A stretch of DNA of 64,000 nucleotides from the NCBI GenBank assembly GCA_029974635.1, contig JARKQY010000024.1, positions 1 to 64,000 of the forward strand, in the 5' to 3' direction. This DNA is from Bacillota bacterium (GTDB lineage Bacteria > Bacillota > UBA4882 > UBA8346). Positions 53,614-61,680 of the stretch are shown piece by piece. The notes under the pieces are model-generated. The model did no database searches. It saw only the letters and a program-made list of their open reading frames with translations, and was not told the DNA's origin. Position 1 is the first letter of the stretch. Each line of letters starts with the position of its first letter. Both the position numbers and the translations under genes were made by a program.

Positions 53614-54477
53614 ATGCGCAGCGAACAGGAAATGTTTGATTTAATACTCGGCATTGCCAAAGCGGATGATCGCGTTCGAGCGGTATACATGAATGGTTCT
53701 CGCGCCAATCCGAATATTCGGAAGGATATTTACCAGGACTATGACATTGTCTATGTGGTAGCGGAAACCCGATCATTTTTGAACAACAAAGATTGGATTT
53801 CAGTCTTTGGGGAGCTAGCCATTGTCCAAGAACCTGATAGCAACGATTTTGGTTGGGGGATGAACGCAAACTTTGATCGTTCTTATGGATGGCTGATGTT
53901 GTTTAAAGATGGCAACCGTATCGACCTACATATCCAAACAAAGGAAGCAATGATAGAGGATTATCTAAAAGATAGCTTAACGGTCCCGCTTTTAGATAAA
54001 GATAACTGTTTACCGCAGATCCCGGCATCGAATGATAGCGATTATCATGTAAAAATGCCTACGGAAGCTCGATATAAAAGCTGCTGCAATGAATTTTGGT
54101 GGTGCCTAAATAATGTAGCCAAAGGGATTGCAAGGGATCAACTGCCTTATGCCATGTGGATGTATAATGTAGTTGTTCACGATATGCTTGGGAAAATGAT
54201 TGATTGGTATATCGGGATAAATACTGATTTTTCCGTATCTGTGGGAATGAGTGGCAAGTATTATAAAAAGTATTTGCCCGGAGAAATATATGAAATGTAT
54301 ACACAAACCTATTCCGACAGTGATTATAATAACTTTTGGGCCGCAATTTTTATGGCCTGTAAATTGTTCAGCACAATTGCACCGCTTGTTGCTAAAAATC
54401 TTGGATTTACATATAATTTGGCAGAAGATGCAAATATGACGGAGTATATAAATAGAGTAAAAGCGGCTGGCTTATGA
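53614..54477 (+). CDS. Aminoglycoside 6-adenylyltransferase-like (ANT(6)/AadK) protein
   Basis: The 287-residue protein has the nucleotidyltransferase start VYMNGSRANPNIRKDIYQDYDIVYVV: GSR 28-30, then D42 and D44, a third acidic residue in NRIDLHIQT, and the C-terminal helical domain (FWWCLNNVAKGIARDQLPYAMWMYN, FSVSVGMSGKYYKKYLP) of streptomycin 6-adenylyltransferases. Chromosomal homologues are frequent in Bacillota, and actual resistance is not certain. GGAGGGTGAT precedes the ATG. Its end overlaps the next frame by four bases (ATGA). Confidence 0.88.
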   Translation: MRSEQEMFDLILGIAKADDRVRAVYMNGSRANPNIRKDIYQDYDIVYVVAETRSFLNNKDWISVFGELAIVQEPDSNDFGWGMNANFDRSYGWLMLFKDGNRIDLHIQTKEAMIEDYLKDSLTVPLLDKDNCLPQIPASNDSDYHVKMPTEARYKSCCNEFWWCLNNVAKGIARDQLPYAMWMYNVVVHDMLGKMIDWYIGINTDFSVSVGMSGKYYKKYLPGEIYEMYTQTYSDSDYNNFWAAIFMACKLFSTIAPLVAKNLGFTYNLAEDANMTEYINRVKAAGL

Positions 54478-55037
54478 GATATGTGAAGTTTGACGAAGTG
54501 CCTTACGATATGACTCCAGTTCGCATGGATGGAGCTATTTATTTATGTCTCCCGAAGCATTATAAATTAAAGGAGAATCCGATTCCCTTTATGATGCTTT
54601 GGGTGGAGGTAGAGTTCCCAGTGACTTTTCATAAAGAAGATATGGTAGTTATTGTCAGTTCGAACTTTCGGGAAGAGAATTTTGCAGTGAATAAATTCAG
54701 CCAAGATTATATCATCAAACAAAAAGACTCCTTTACATGCTCTCTCTGAAGCGTTGGCATAGTCATCCGCATTTTTGCAAGTGTTTTTACGATATGGAAC
54801 AGAAGTTGTTCGCGGTGAACGCCATGACTGACCGGGGATATGCCAAGTTGATCGAGATCCTAAATAGGCTAGGTTATGATTTTCCTGCAGAACCGGAGAG
54901 TCGGGCGACTATGGCCATGTTCTTGGCGGCAAAGGAAGTAATTCGGGCAGAAGGTTGAGGTTAATCCTTATGGAAAGCTTTTTGCCGAAAAGCCGTCTCC
55001 GGACGCCGTAGCTGAAATGGACAAGCTCAATGTTTGA
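54474..55037 (+). pseudogene. Gene broken by two frameshifts, family not recognised
   Basis: Frame one (54474-54749) reads MRYVKFDEVPYDMTPVRMDG to KDSFTCSL and stops in TGCTCTCTCTGAAG. Removing one CT joins it to the next frame (SLKRWHSHPHFCKCFYDMEQKLFAVNAMTDRGYAKLIEILNRLGYDF, to 54958). Dropping one T near 54955 extends it to EVNPYGKLFAEKPSPDAVAEMDKLNV, ending at 55037. The joined product would be about 187 residues. GTGCCTTACGATATGACTCC 54498-54517 is identical to 55251-55270 in the Uma2 gene, so its N-terminus may be chimeric. It starts in the stop of the ANT(6) gene. It may be inactive or switched by slippage. Confidence 0.6.
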
Positions 55038-55139
55038 TTAATAATATTTCCAAAGTATAAAATTATAACCAAATATTAAAGGGAAAGAACTCATAATACA
55101 GAATTTTATCATTATTGCACTAATTCGGAGGTGATTCCG

Positions 55140-55748
55140 GTGAGTTTTAAGGTTAGAGAAACCAATCCTTGCGCGGCGACTAAAGAAAATTATACATACG
55201 GCGATTATGAAAAATGGCCCGAGGATCAGCGCTGGGAGTTGATTGACGGGGTGCCTTACGATATGACTCCCGCGCCTTCCCGGCGGCACCAGGAAATTTT
55301 GGGGGAGTTACACCTTCAGTTCGGCGTTTATTTAAAAAATAAACCCTGCAAGGTATTTTTGGCTCCCTTCGATGTCCGGTTGCCGCAAGGAGATGAAGCT
55401 GGAAAACGGATCCGGACCGTTGTCCAGCCGGATCTGACTGTGGTCTGCGACCATGAAAAACTGGATGAGCGTGGTTGTATTGGCGCTCCCGATTTGGCCG
55501 TGGAGATTCTGTCTCCTTATACCGCGGCGAAAGATTTGAAGATTAAGCTGGCTTTATATGAAAGAGTCGGAGTCAGGGAGTATTGGCTGGTCCAACCTTT
55601 GGACCGGACGATTATGGTTTTTACTTTGCAGGAAGACGGGAAATACGGTAAACCGGCGGTTTATGACCGGCATGATACAGTGGGAGTCGGGATTTTTGGA
55701 GGAGATTTGCAGGTGGATGCAGTTGAGATCTTTAGGGAGGAAGAATAA
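55140..55748 (+). CDS. Uma2-family endonuclease (DUF820)
   Basis: The 202-residue protein has the PD-(D/E)XK nuclease pattern of Uma2: WELIDGVPYDMTPAPSRRHQEI (about 32-53), then VFLAPFDVRLPQ, RTVVQPDLTVVCD with the catalytic Asp, and APDLAVEILSPYTAAKDLKIKLALYERVGVREYWLV with Glu and Lys. These enzymes are frequent, of unknown role, and often multiply copied. GTG 55140 is supported by CGGAGGTGAT; GTG 55131 lies inside that site. Confidence 0.88.
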   Translation: MSFKVRETNPCAATKENYTYGDYEKWPEDQRWELIDGVPYDMTPAPSRRHQEILGELHLQFGVYLKNKPCKVFLAPFDVRLPQGDEAGKRIRTVVQPDLTVVCDHEKLDERGCIGAPDLAVEILSPYTAAKDLKIKLALYERVGVREYWLVQPLDRTIMVFTLQEDGKYGKPAVYDRHDTVGVGIFGGDLQVDAVEIFREEE

Positions 55749-55906
55749 GGAAAGATCAATTTGTAATTTATAGATTTGCTCGAGCACCTTTGCGCCTTCG
55801 TGGGAGGGAAATTTTTTTAGGGTTCGGCAGCTTATCAGCCATAATGTGGGAGATGAAGCCGGGTTGCCAGGTTTTTGGAGGTTGTGGCGGTCGGGAGGTT
55901 ATAGCT

Positions 55907-56515
55907 ATGCAAAACGATAATACCAAAGTCGCAGTGCGGGGTTTTCAACTGAAACTGGATTTTTTCAAGACCAAAATCCAGCACCAACAATTGCTGGCCC
56001 AATCGCTTACGGCGGAGTTTGAGTCTTTAACCTCCGAGTTTGAGTCTTTGAAACAGTTATTTGATGCTTCATCGTTCAAATTTGAGTCTATATCCTCCGA
56101 CTTTGAGTCTACACTGCTCAATTTTGGTGCTACATCAGATAACTTTGAGTCTTCATCATCTCAAAATGATGCTACATTTGTTAAGACTGGGTCTTTACCA
56201 GACGACGGCGCTTCTTCGCCCATCCGGGAATTGGCTTCACTGATTCGGCGGTCGGCAAAGGAGCTAAAAATTTATTTCGGTCAACCCAATATTCCGAACC
56301 GGATGGCAGAGATTCTCCTGGCTCTTAGAGAAAAGAAAAAGCTTTCGGTCGCGGAGATGCGACAGATTACCGGCGTATCCAGAAATTCGCTGGTGCGTGA
56401 TATTAAAGTCCTCAAACTCCTGGGATGGCTTGAATTCCACGGGAGCCGCAAAAACGGCTACTTTACGTTAACGGCTTCAGTCCCCAATTTACTATTCCGG
56501 AAGGAAAGCGGATGA
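55907..56515 (+). CDS. Heptad-repeat protein with C-terminal winged helix
   Basis: From ATG 55907 (CGGGAGGTT ahead) the product is 202 residues. Residues 37-92 form eight seven-residue units of pattern xFESxxS: EFESLTS, EFESLKQ, LFDASSF, KFESISS, DFESTLL, NFGATSD, NFESSSS, QNDATFV. The DNA (56015-56182) shows a matching 21-bp tandem repeat with TTTGAGTCT. Helical residues 104-125 follow, then a DeoR/MarR-like winged helix (MAEILLALREKKKLSVAEMRQITGVSRNSLVRDIKVLKLLGWLEF, about 133-177). It is probably a DNA-binding regulator with an expandable spacer. No exact family was recognised. Confidence 0.7.
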   Translation: MQNDNTKVAVRGFQLKLDFFKTKIQHQQLLAQSLTAEFESLTSEFESLKQLFDASSFKFESISSDFESTLLNFGATSDNFESSSSQNDATFVKTGSLPDDGASSPIRELASLIRRSAKELKIYFGQPNIPNRMAEILLALREKKKLSVAEMRQITGVSRNSLVRDIKVLKLLGWLEFHGSRKNGYFTLTASVPNLLFRKESG

Positions 56516-56829
56516 GTTACGAGCGTGTTTTGAATGACGGTCTTCGGCTGAATATTTACGTTTTTAAGTGTCCTGGGAGAAGAAAAAACATAGTATCATT
56601 CCTCAGAGCTAAAGATATTAATAATAGAAGAATGATTTTTATTGGCAATACTCTTTAGAAGAGTCTTAGAGATTCTTGCAAGCTTTGATAATCTGGGTTC
56701 GAATAGTTTTCAAGATATGCTGATAAGTGAGCTGTATTCTAATTGAAATTCAGTCGGTCATCCTTCAGAGGGTATTAATCCATTGTAACTTAAATGGATT
56801 AAAATAGAAATTTATATGGAGGTGTACTA
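56516..56829. promoter_or_regulatory. Intergenic region with a 9-bp palindrome before an unknown gene
   Basis: About 310 nt, AT-richer than the left neighbours, no gene seen. TAATCCATT 56776-56784 and AATGGATTA 56793-56801 form a perfect inverted repeat with an 8-nt centre, 29 nt before the next ATG, a possible operator. GGAGGTG precedes the ATG. Confidence 0.45.
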
Positions 56830-57357
56830 ATGGGAATAATTTATGAAAATCTAGATGCAAAAACACGGAGTTACATGCTTGAAGAATCTCGGCTTGGAGG
56901 GCATTACATTAGTCCACGACTTGCTCCAGAAGGCCAAGCTGCATGGCAATCCTTATTAGAAGAAGCTATAAAAACTTATAACGATGATTGGCTAGCAACA
57001 GAATTATTGAAACGTAATTTTATACTCTCACAAGAGACTTACTCTCGATCTGGTAATGTAAATTTGAGGAAAATCAATCAACCACATGCTGCTCAACAAC
57101 TAGCGGAAGGTGAATTCAATCGTTACTATCTTCGTGGTTTATGTGTAAGGGCAAAAGCTGAAGGGAAAAGATTTCTTAAGGTATATCGCGGTAAACAGGT
57201 CAGTCAACCACGCCCGGAATCAGAAGCCAAGATCGGAACAGAAGTCGATGTTGAAGCTCTTCTTGTAACGCTTAGGAGAAATGATTTTGTTACTATTGAA
57301 GAGGCTTTTGGAGTGCCTGGAGGGCCGAATTCAGGATTAACCGCTCGAATCTCCTGA
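56830..57357 (+). CDS. Hypothetical protein, not recognised
   Basis: The 175-residue product starts after a strong GGAGGTG. It is soluble, with helical parts (LLEEAIKTYNDDWLATELLKRNF, about 41-63) and a C-terminal segment ending VTIEEAFGVPGGPNSGLTARIS. The region QLAEGEFNRYYLRGLCVRAKAEGKRFLKVYRGK is basic and may bind nucleic acid. Codon use is AT-rich compared with the ribosomal region, suggesting transfer. It is followed after 37 nt by the coiled-coil membrane gene. Confidence 0.6.
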   Translation: MGIIYENLDAKTRSYMLEESRLGGHYISPRLAPEGQAAWQSLLEEAIKTYNDDWLATELLKRNFILSQETYSRSGNVNLRKINQPHAAQQLAEGEFNRYYLRGLCVRAKAEGKRFLKVYRGKQVSQPRPESEAKIGTEVDVEALLVTLRRNDFVTIEEAFGVPGGPNSGLTARIS

Positions 57358-57394
57358 TACTACAAATAATTAGTTTAAATAGGGGGGAATCACT

Positions 57395-57892
57395 TTGAAT
57401 AAGAAAAATAGTAATATAAACAGTAATCTAGAAAACCTAGAAACTAAATTAAAATCACATCCAGTTTATATTTTTTTAACTGCTTTCATACTCGGATGCT
57501 CTTTAACTTTTGGGGCAATTTTATCACTGATAAATTTATTACATTTTGAAATAGAAAAGAAAGGTACATACATATATTATCAAGACTACTATAGGGAAAT
57601 GCAAGCTAACTATATACAAAAAGAATATTATAATAATCTATTAGCTGAAAATAGTAGTCTTAAGGAATTGGTTGATAAATATAGAGCGAAAAACACCGAT
57701 GTTATACTTAAACAAATTATTGAATTAAAGAAAGAACGTGATAAGGTAACAGAAGAGATTGTTAGCTTTACAAGTCCCATCAATTTAGTTGATAAAAAAC
57801 CAATCAATACTGAAACAGAAAAATATAAAAACTTAAAAATTCAACTGGAACAAATTAACGATTCATTATCAGAGTTGTATAAAAAGCTTTAG
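57395..57892 (+). CDS. Membrane-anchored coiled-coil protein, not recognised
   Basis: The 165-residue product starts at TTG 57395 after AGGGGGG. It has one membrane helix (VYIFLTAFILGCSLTFGAILSLINLL, about 25-50) followed by a long helical, lysine/glutamate-rich coiled-coil region (ENSSLKELVDKYRAKN, KQIIELKKERDKVTEEI, KNLKIQLEQINDSLSELYKKL). The gene is strongly AT-rich. It could be cotranscribed with the preceding unknown gene. A membrane-plus-coiled-coil layout occurs in several defense-associated proteins, but no function is claimed. Confidence 0.6.
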   Translation: MNKKNSNINSNLENLETKLKSHPVYIFLTAFILGCSLTFGAILSLINLLHFEIEKKGTYIYYQDYYREMQANYIQKEYYNNLLAENSSLKELVDKYRAKNTDVILKQIIELKKERDKVTEEIVSFTSPINLVDKKPINTETEKYKNLKIQLEQINDSLSELYKKL

Positions 57893-57933
57893 TTTAGAAA
57901 ATGAACGCATGTCATTCTTCAATTGTTATAACT

Positions 57934-57961
57934 TTGAAACTTCATTAAAACCAGATATAAT
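57934..57961 (+). promoter_or_regulatory. Promoter of the fic-jetABC unit
   Basis: TTGAAA 57934-57939, a 16-nt spacer and TATAAT 57956-57961, about 27 nt before the fic start. I see no comparable promoter in the fic-jetA gap, so one transcript is likely. Confidence 0.65.
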
Positions 57962-57987
57962 ATGATTATATTTTACAAGGAAAGAAG

Positions 57988-59502
57988 ATGGGTAGCATGA
58001 CGACCGACAAATATATATGGGAACCGATAACCTTTGACCCCAAATGGCTTGAAACATCCACCCTAAAACTTGATAACATCCGGCCTTCATGGACTCGAAA
58101 AAGAGAACTGTTTAAGGAGAATGAAACCGAATATCAACGGTTTATCGCTGAATTAAAGAGAAAACAAGCCATTGAGACCGGGATTATTGAAAAGTTATAT
58201 GACCTAAAGGAAGGCATTACCGAAACATTTATTCGGGAAGGTTTTATCGACTCATACCTTGGACATGGCGACACCAATATTCAACCTAGCCTATTAATGC
58301 ATTATTTAAAAGATCACTTTGAAGCGATCGATTTTATTTTTGATTTTGTAAAAAGCAATCGCCGGATAACGAAAAGCTTCCTCCTTGAACTTCACCAATT
58401 AATCACAGCCCATCAGGATCAAGTAGAAGCTTTGGATCAATTTGGCAGAATCATAAAGGTTGATTTGTTGAAAGGGCAGTTTAAACAATTTCCTAATAAT
58501 CCCAAGCGGGAGGATAGTGATCTTAAATTCTTCTATTGTCCACCGGAACAAACCGAGTCGGAAATTGATAATTTATTAACAATTTATCGGGAATTTGAGG
58601 ATAAAACGGTTCACCCGGTTATCAAAGCGGCATTTTTTCATCATGCATTTACCCAAATTCATCCATTTCAAGACGGTAACGGGAGGATGGCCAGATTATT
58701 GGCCAGCTTGATATTGGTGAAGGAAAACCTCTTTCCGTTAACCATTGCGCCGAAAGAGAAGAAAGAGTACATTGACAGCCTCGAAAAAGCGGATGAGAAA
58801 GAGTATCAACCAATCGTAGACTTTTTTTGCAAAGTTCAAATCAGGAATATTGAAGCGGCATTGAATCGGGAAACCATTGTTGATAAACAAAATTACCAAG
58901 AAATTGTCGGAGTTTTTACGGATAAAATCAAGAAACTGAAAAGTCGCGAAAACGAACAGCATGTGTTAACTGTGGCGAAGAACCGGACGGATATATTTAA
59001 TTTCGGCTCGGGTGTGATTAAAGAGTTAATCAGTGAATTGGAAAAAAAAGTATGGGAGTTAGCGCAAGTTACGGTGGATGAAAATCCTCCGGAAAATAAC
59101 CGTGATTACTACTATGCTCACCAAATTGCGGAATACGCTAAACAACACGACTATTATTTTAATGCTTCATTACCGAGAGGCTGGGTCCGGATAAACATTA
59201 AACTTCCGGGAGATAAGAATTATAGTCTAATCATTACATTACATCATTTCGGCTATGATGACAGTACACTCGCTTTCGGCGCATTTCTGGAATTCATCGA
59301 ACAGGCTCCATCGAATAGTCAATCCCATACGACAAGAGTTCGAAAAGTAAGTGACGATTCAGTCGCTATCTTATCGCCTTTAGAAATAAAACCGCTGACG
59401 ATCTCGGCGGAACTGGAAGTGAAAGAGCTTGAGATTAACATCAGGACTTTTTTACAGGATGTTTTAACCGTAGCCCTGGCGCATTTGGCGAATCAGATTT
59501 AA
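57988..59502 (+). CDS. Fic-family protein (probable AMP transferase) linked to Wadjet
   Basis: The 504-residue protein has an N-terminal Fic_N-type domain and a perfect catalytic motif HPFQDGNGRMAR (H225-R236). Fic enzymes move AMP or similar groups onto target proteins. An inhibitory-helix-like TGIIE (T64-E68) fits the TxxxE part of the self-inhibition motif, with Lys where Gly/Asn is usual. Residues about 290-504 are an extra, mixed alpha/beta part unlike standard Fic C-termini. AAGGAAAG lies before the ATG. It is 69 nt upstream of jetA on the same strand. The target is unknown. Confidence 0.85.
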   Translation: MGSMTTDKYIWEPITFDPKWLETSTLKLDNIRPSWTRKRELFKENETEYQRFIAELKRKQAIETGIIEKLYDLKEGITETFIREGFIDSYLGHGDTNIQPSLLMHYLKDHFEAIDFIFDFVKSNRRITKSFLLELHQLITAHQDQVEALDQFGRIIKVDLLKGQFKQFPNNPKREDSDLKFFYCPPEQTESEIDNLLTIYREFEDKTVHPVIKAAFFHHAFTQIHPFQDGNGRMARLLASLILVKENLFPLTIAPKEKKEYIDSLEKADEKEYQPIVDFFCKVQIRNIEAALNRETIVDKQNYQEIVGVFTDKIKKLKSRENEQHVLTVAKNRTDIFNFGSGVIKELISELEKKVWELAQVTVDENPPENNRDYYYAHQIAEYAKQHDYYFNASLPRGWVRINIKLPGDKNYSLIITLHHFGYDDSTLAFGAFLEFIEQAPSNSQSHTTRVRKVSDDSVAILSPLEIKPLTISAELEVKELEINIRTFLQDVLTVALAHLANQI

Positions 59503-59571
59503 CTACATAAACAATGCTTATCTTGAAAACCAGTTTCTTAAACAAAATCACTTGCTTGGGAACTACATATA

Positions 59572-60990
59572 ATGAAACTATTCCAAATCCTTCCCCAAAA
59601 TCTATTCTCCATACTAGCCTCAAAAAACAAAGAGATATATGCTGAGGCTTTATTTGTGCTTCGCAAAGCGTTTAAGCAAGAAATGACGATCCGTAAAACC
59701 GATCTGGCGTCCATGCTGATTGCCAATTTGGATGAAAAAATGTATGAAATGGATCTAACGGCCGATAAAACCGGCAATGATGATTCCGACGAAGAAAAAG
59801 GCGGCGCCACCCTTTCTTCAAGAGCCCATTATATATTACGAAAACTGAAAGAAACCGGCTGGATCGATGTGGAATACCAAGTAGACTCGTTTGAAGAAAA
59901 CATCACCTTACCCGATTATTCCGTGAAACTTGCCAATCTTTTATTTTCATTTACGGATGAGAGTGTCAAAGAATACAACTCCTATGTATACTCCACCTAT
60001 TCGGATCTAAAAACCGCCGATCAAGAGCGGGATGATTATATGTACACTGCGTTAATGAACGCCTATGATAAGACATCCCAGTTGGTAGATGAGTTAAAGA
60101 CGCTCCATAACAATATTCGCCGTTACCATCAAGCTCTGAATGAATACATAACTGTAAATGATGTTTTAAAAGGGCATTTTGACGAATACAAAAACTTAAT
60201 TACAGACCGGATTTACCATCCTTTAAAAACCCTTGATTCGGTACCGCGTTTTAAAGGACCGATTTTGAAGATTTTGGGGGAGTGGTTGGCTGATCATAAC
60301 TTAAGAGAACGTATTAGCGATCAGGCAATCATCCGTGGCAAATATAAAACCAAACCGGAAGCGAATGAAGATATCATCTTGAAAATAGGTGAGATATCCG
60401 ATACTTACGAACGGCTGGAAGAGATGCTTGAGGAGATTGATAAGAAAAATTCAGCCTACACTAGAGCTTCGATTGAAAAAATGCGTTATTTATTAAATTC
60501 CGACCGGAGTATCAAGGGAAAGCTCGTGGGTCTTTTGACCAGTATATCGATAAGTCTGCCCGGAAGACAAGAAATATTAATTGAGCGATTAGCTGATGCT
60601 GTCGATTTGTTCCGTCAAGGATATCTTGATGAAAGATCGCTCTTTGTAAGGGCGGCCAAGAATATCAAAAAAGAAGGAAAACCGCTGGAAGTGATTATAT
60701 CCCAGGATGGAGAAGGCGAAAGCGATTTAGCAGAGTTCCTGGAAAAAGCTAAAAAAAGTTACAGTCATGCCAGAATAATCGGATTTATGACCTCCGTCAT
60801 GACTGGTATTAGTGTTGCGACAAGCCGGGAGATACCGTTACCCGATGACGAATCCTTTATATTATTGATGCTCGGAACCTTAAAAGGCGGGGAAAAGAAT
60901 GTTTTTTATCAAGTGGAATTTGGTGAAGGCTATCTTAATAACAATGGTTATCGGGTACCGGAGATGAGATTTATTCGAAAGGAAAAGTAA
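59572..60990 (+). CDS. jetA: Wadjet system protein JetA (DUF5716-type)
   Basis: The 472-residue product starts KLFQILPQNLFSILASKNKEIYAEALFVLRKAF, the start I associate with the DUF5716/JetA family, with winged-helix-like parts (RAHYILRKLKETGWIDVEY) and long helices, as expected of a kleisin-like subunit. In Wadjet, JetA, JetB and the SMC-like JetC form a complex that senses circular plasmids and JetD cuts them. Because of its JetA type it may be a type II-like system; this rests on memory of family data. The ATG has a weak ribosome binding site. JetB starts 3 nt after its stop. Confidence 0.85.
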   Translation: MKLFQILPQNLFSILASKNKEIYAEALFVLRKAFKQEMTIRKTDLASMLIANLDEKMYEMDLTADKTGNDDSDEEKGGATLSSRAHYILRKLKETGWIDVEYQVDSFEENITLPDYSVKLANLLFSFTDESVKEYNSYVYSTYSDLKTADQERDDYMYTALMNAYDKTSQLVDELKTLHNNIRRYHQALNEYITVNDVLKGHFDEYKNLITDRIYHPLKTLDSVPRFKGPILKILGEWLADHNLRERISDQAIIRGKYKTKPEANEDIILKIGEISDTYERLEEMLEEIDKKNSAYTRASIEKMRYLLNSDRSIKGKLVGLLTSISISLPGRQEILIERLADAVDLFRQGYLDERSLFVRAAKNIKKEGKPLEVIISQDGEGESDLAEFLEKAKKSYSHARIIGFMTSVMTGISVATSREIPLPDDESFILLMLGTLKGGEKNVFYQVEFGEGYLNNNGYRVPEMRFIRKEK

Positions 60991-60993
60991 AAC

Positions 60994-61680
60994 ATGTGGA
61001 TTGAATTGTATGAGAAGCTAACCAATTCGGAGAAGGAGGAATTTAGAAGAATGCTAAGTTCCTTGCTTTCTCATACTTACTTGGTTAGAGATATTTATGA
61101 TACCAAGGAAAATCTCATGAAAGTCAACCCGGAATATCGTTTTGTGGAACGAAATTATGAATTGTTTGTTGAATATCTTGGTTTTGGCGGATGGTCGCTT
61201 CAAAAGGATAGTAATTACGGTGTAATCGCGCTTGCAAATGTCTATGAGTATAATCGAGTTAGGCTGGATCGCAATACTACGTTAATTCTTTATACGCTAC
61301 GGTTAATCTTTGAAGAGGAACGAGAAAAAATAACTTTACGTAACGAAATATTGACAACAGTTGCCCAAACGGTCCATAAAATGATCACGCTCGGCCTGAC
61401 CAAAAAGAAACCGTCGGATAAAGACCTTACGGAAGCTTTTCGACAGCTTGATAATTATCATGTTATTCAAAAAATATCTGGTTCCTGGGAAGACGCCGAA
61501 TCGAAATTGTTAATTCTGCCATCAATCTTGTTTATTGTGACGAACGAAAGAATTAGTAAATTATCTGAGATGTACGAAACTAAGGATGATGCGGCGGAAA
61601 CCGCCTTTTCGGAATCGGAGGAAACGGAAGCTGCCGCGATGGCGGAGGAAGTATTAAGAGGGGAGGATAGCCCCGTATGA
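60994..61680 (+). CDS. jetB: Wadjet system protein JetB (DUF4194)
   Basis: The 228-residue product has DUF4194 features: LSSLLSHTYLVRDIYDTKE (about 22-40), a central DSNYGVIALANVYEYNRVRLDRNTTLILYTLRLIFEEER (about 73-111), and a C-terminal helical tail rich in Glu/Ala. It is the KITE-like subunit of the SMC-type complex. AAAGGAAAAG precedes the ATG. Its end overlaps jetC by four bases (ATGA), so the two are coupled. Confidence 0.87.
   Translation: MWIELYEKLTNSEKEEFRRMLSSLLSHTYLVRDIYDTKENLMKVNPEYRFVERNYELFVEYLGFGGWSLQKDSNYGVIALANVYEYNRVRLDRNTTLILYTLRLIFEEEREKITLRNEILTTVAQTVHKMITLGLTKKKPSDKDLTEAFRQLDNYHVIQKISGSWEDAESKLLILPSILFIVTNERISKLSEMYETKDDAAETAFSESEETEAAAMAEEVLRGEDSPV

Noticed and set aside
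54737-54958. Separate 73-residue gene
   Set aside because: It has no ribosome binding site and continues the preceding frame's protein after a CT slip, so it is treated as part of one broken gene.
56015-56182. CRISPR-like array
   Set aside because: The 21-bp repeats are contiguous, without spacers, and in frame with a protein; no CRISPR array or cas gene was seen anywhere in the window.
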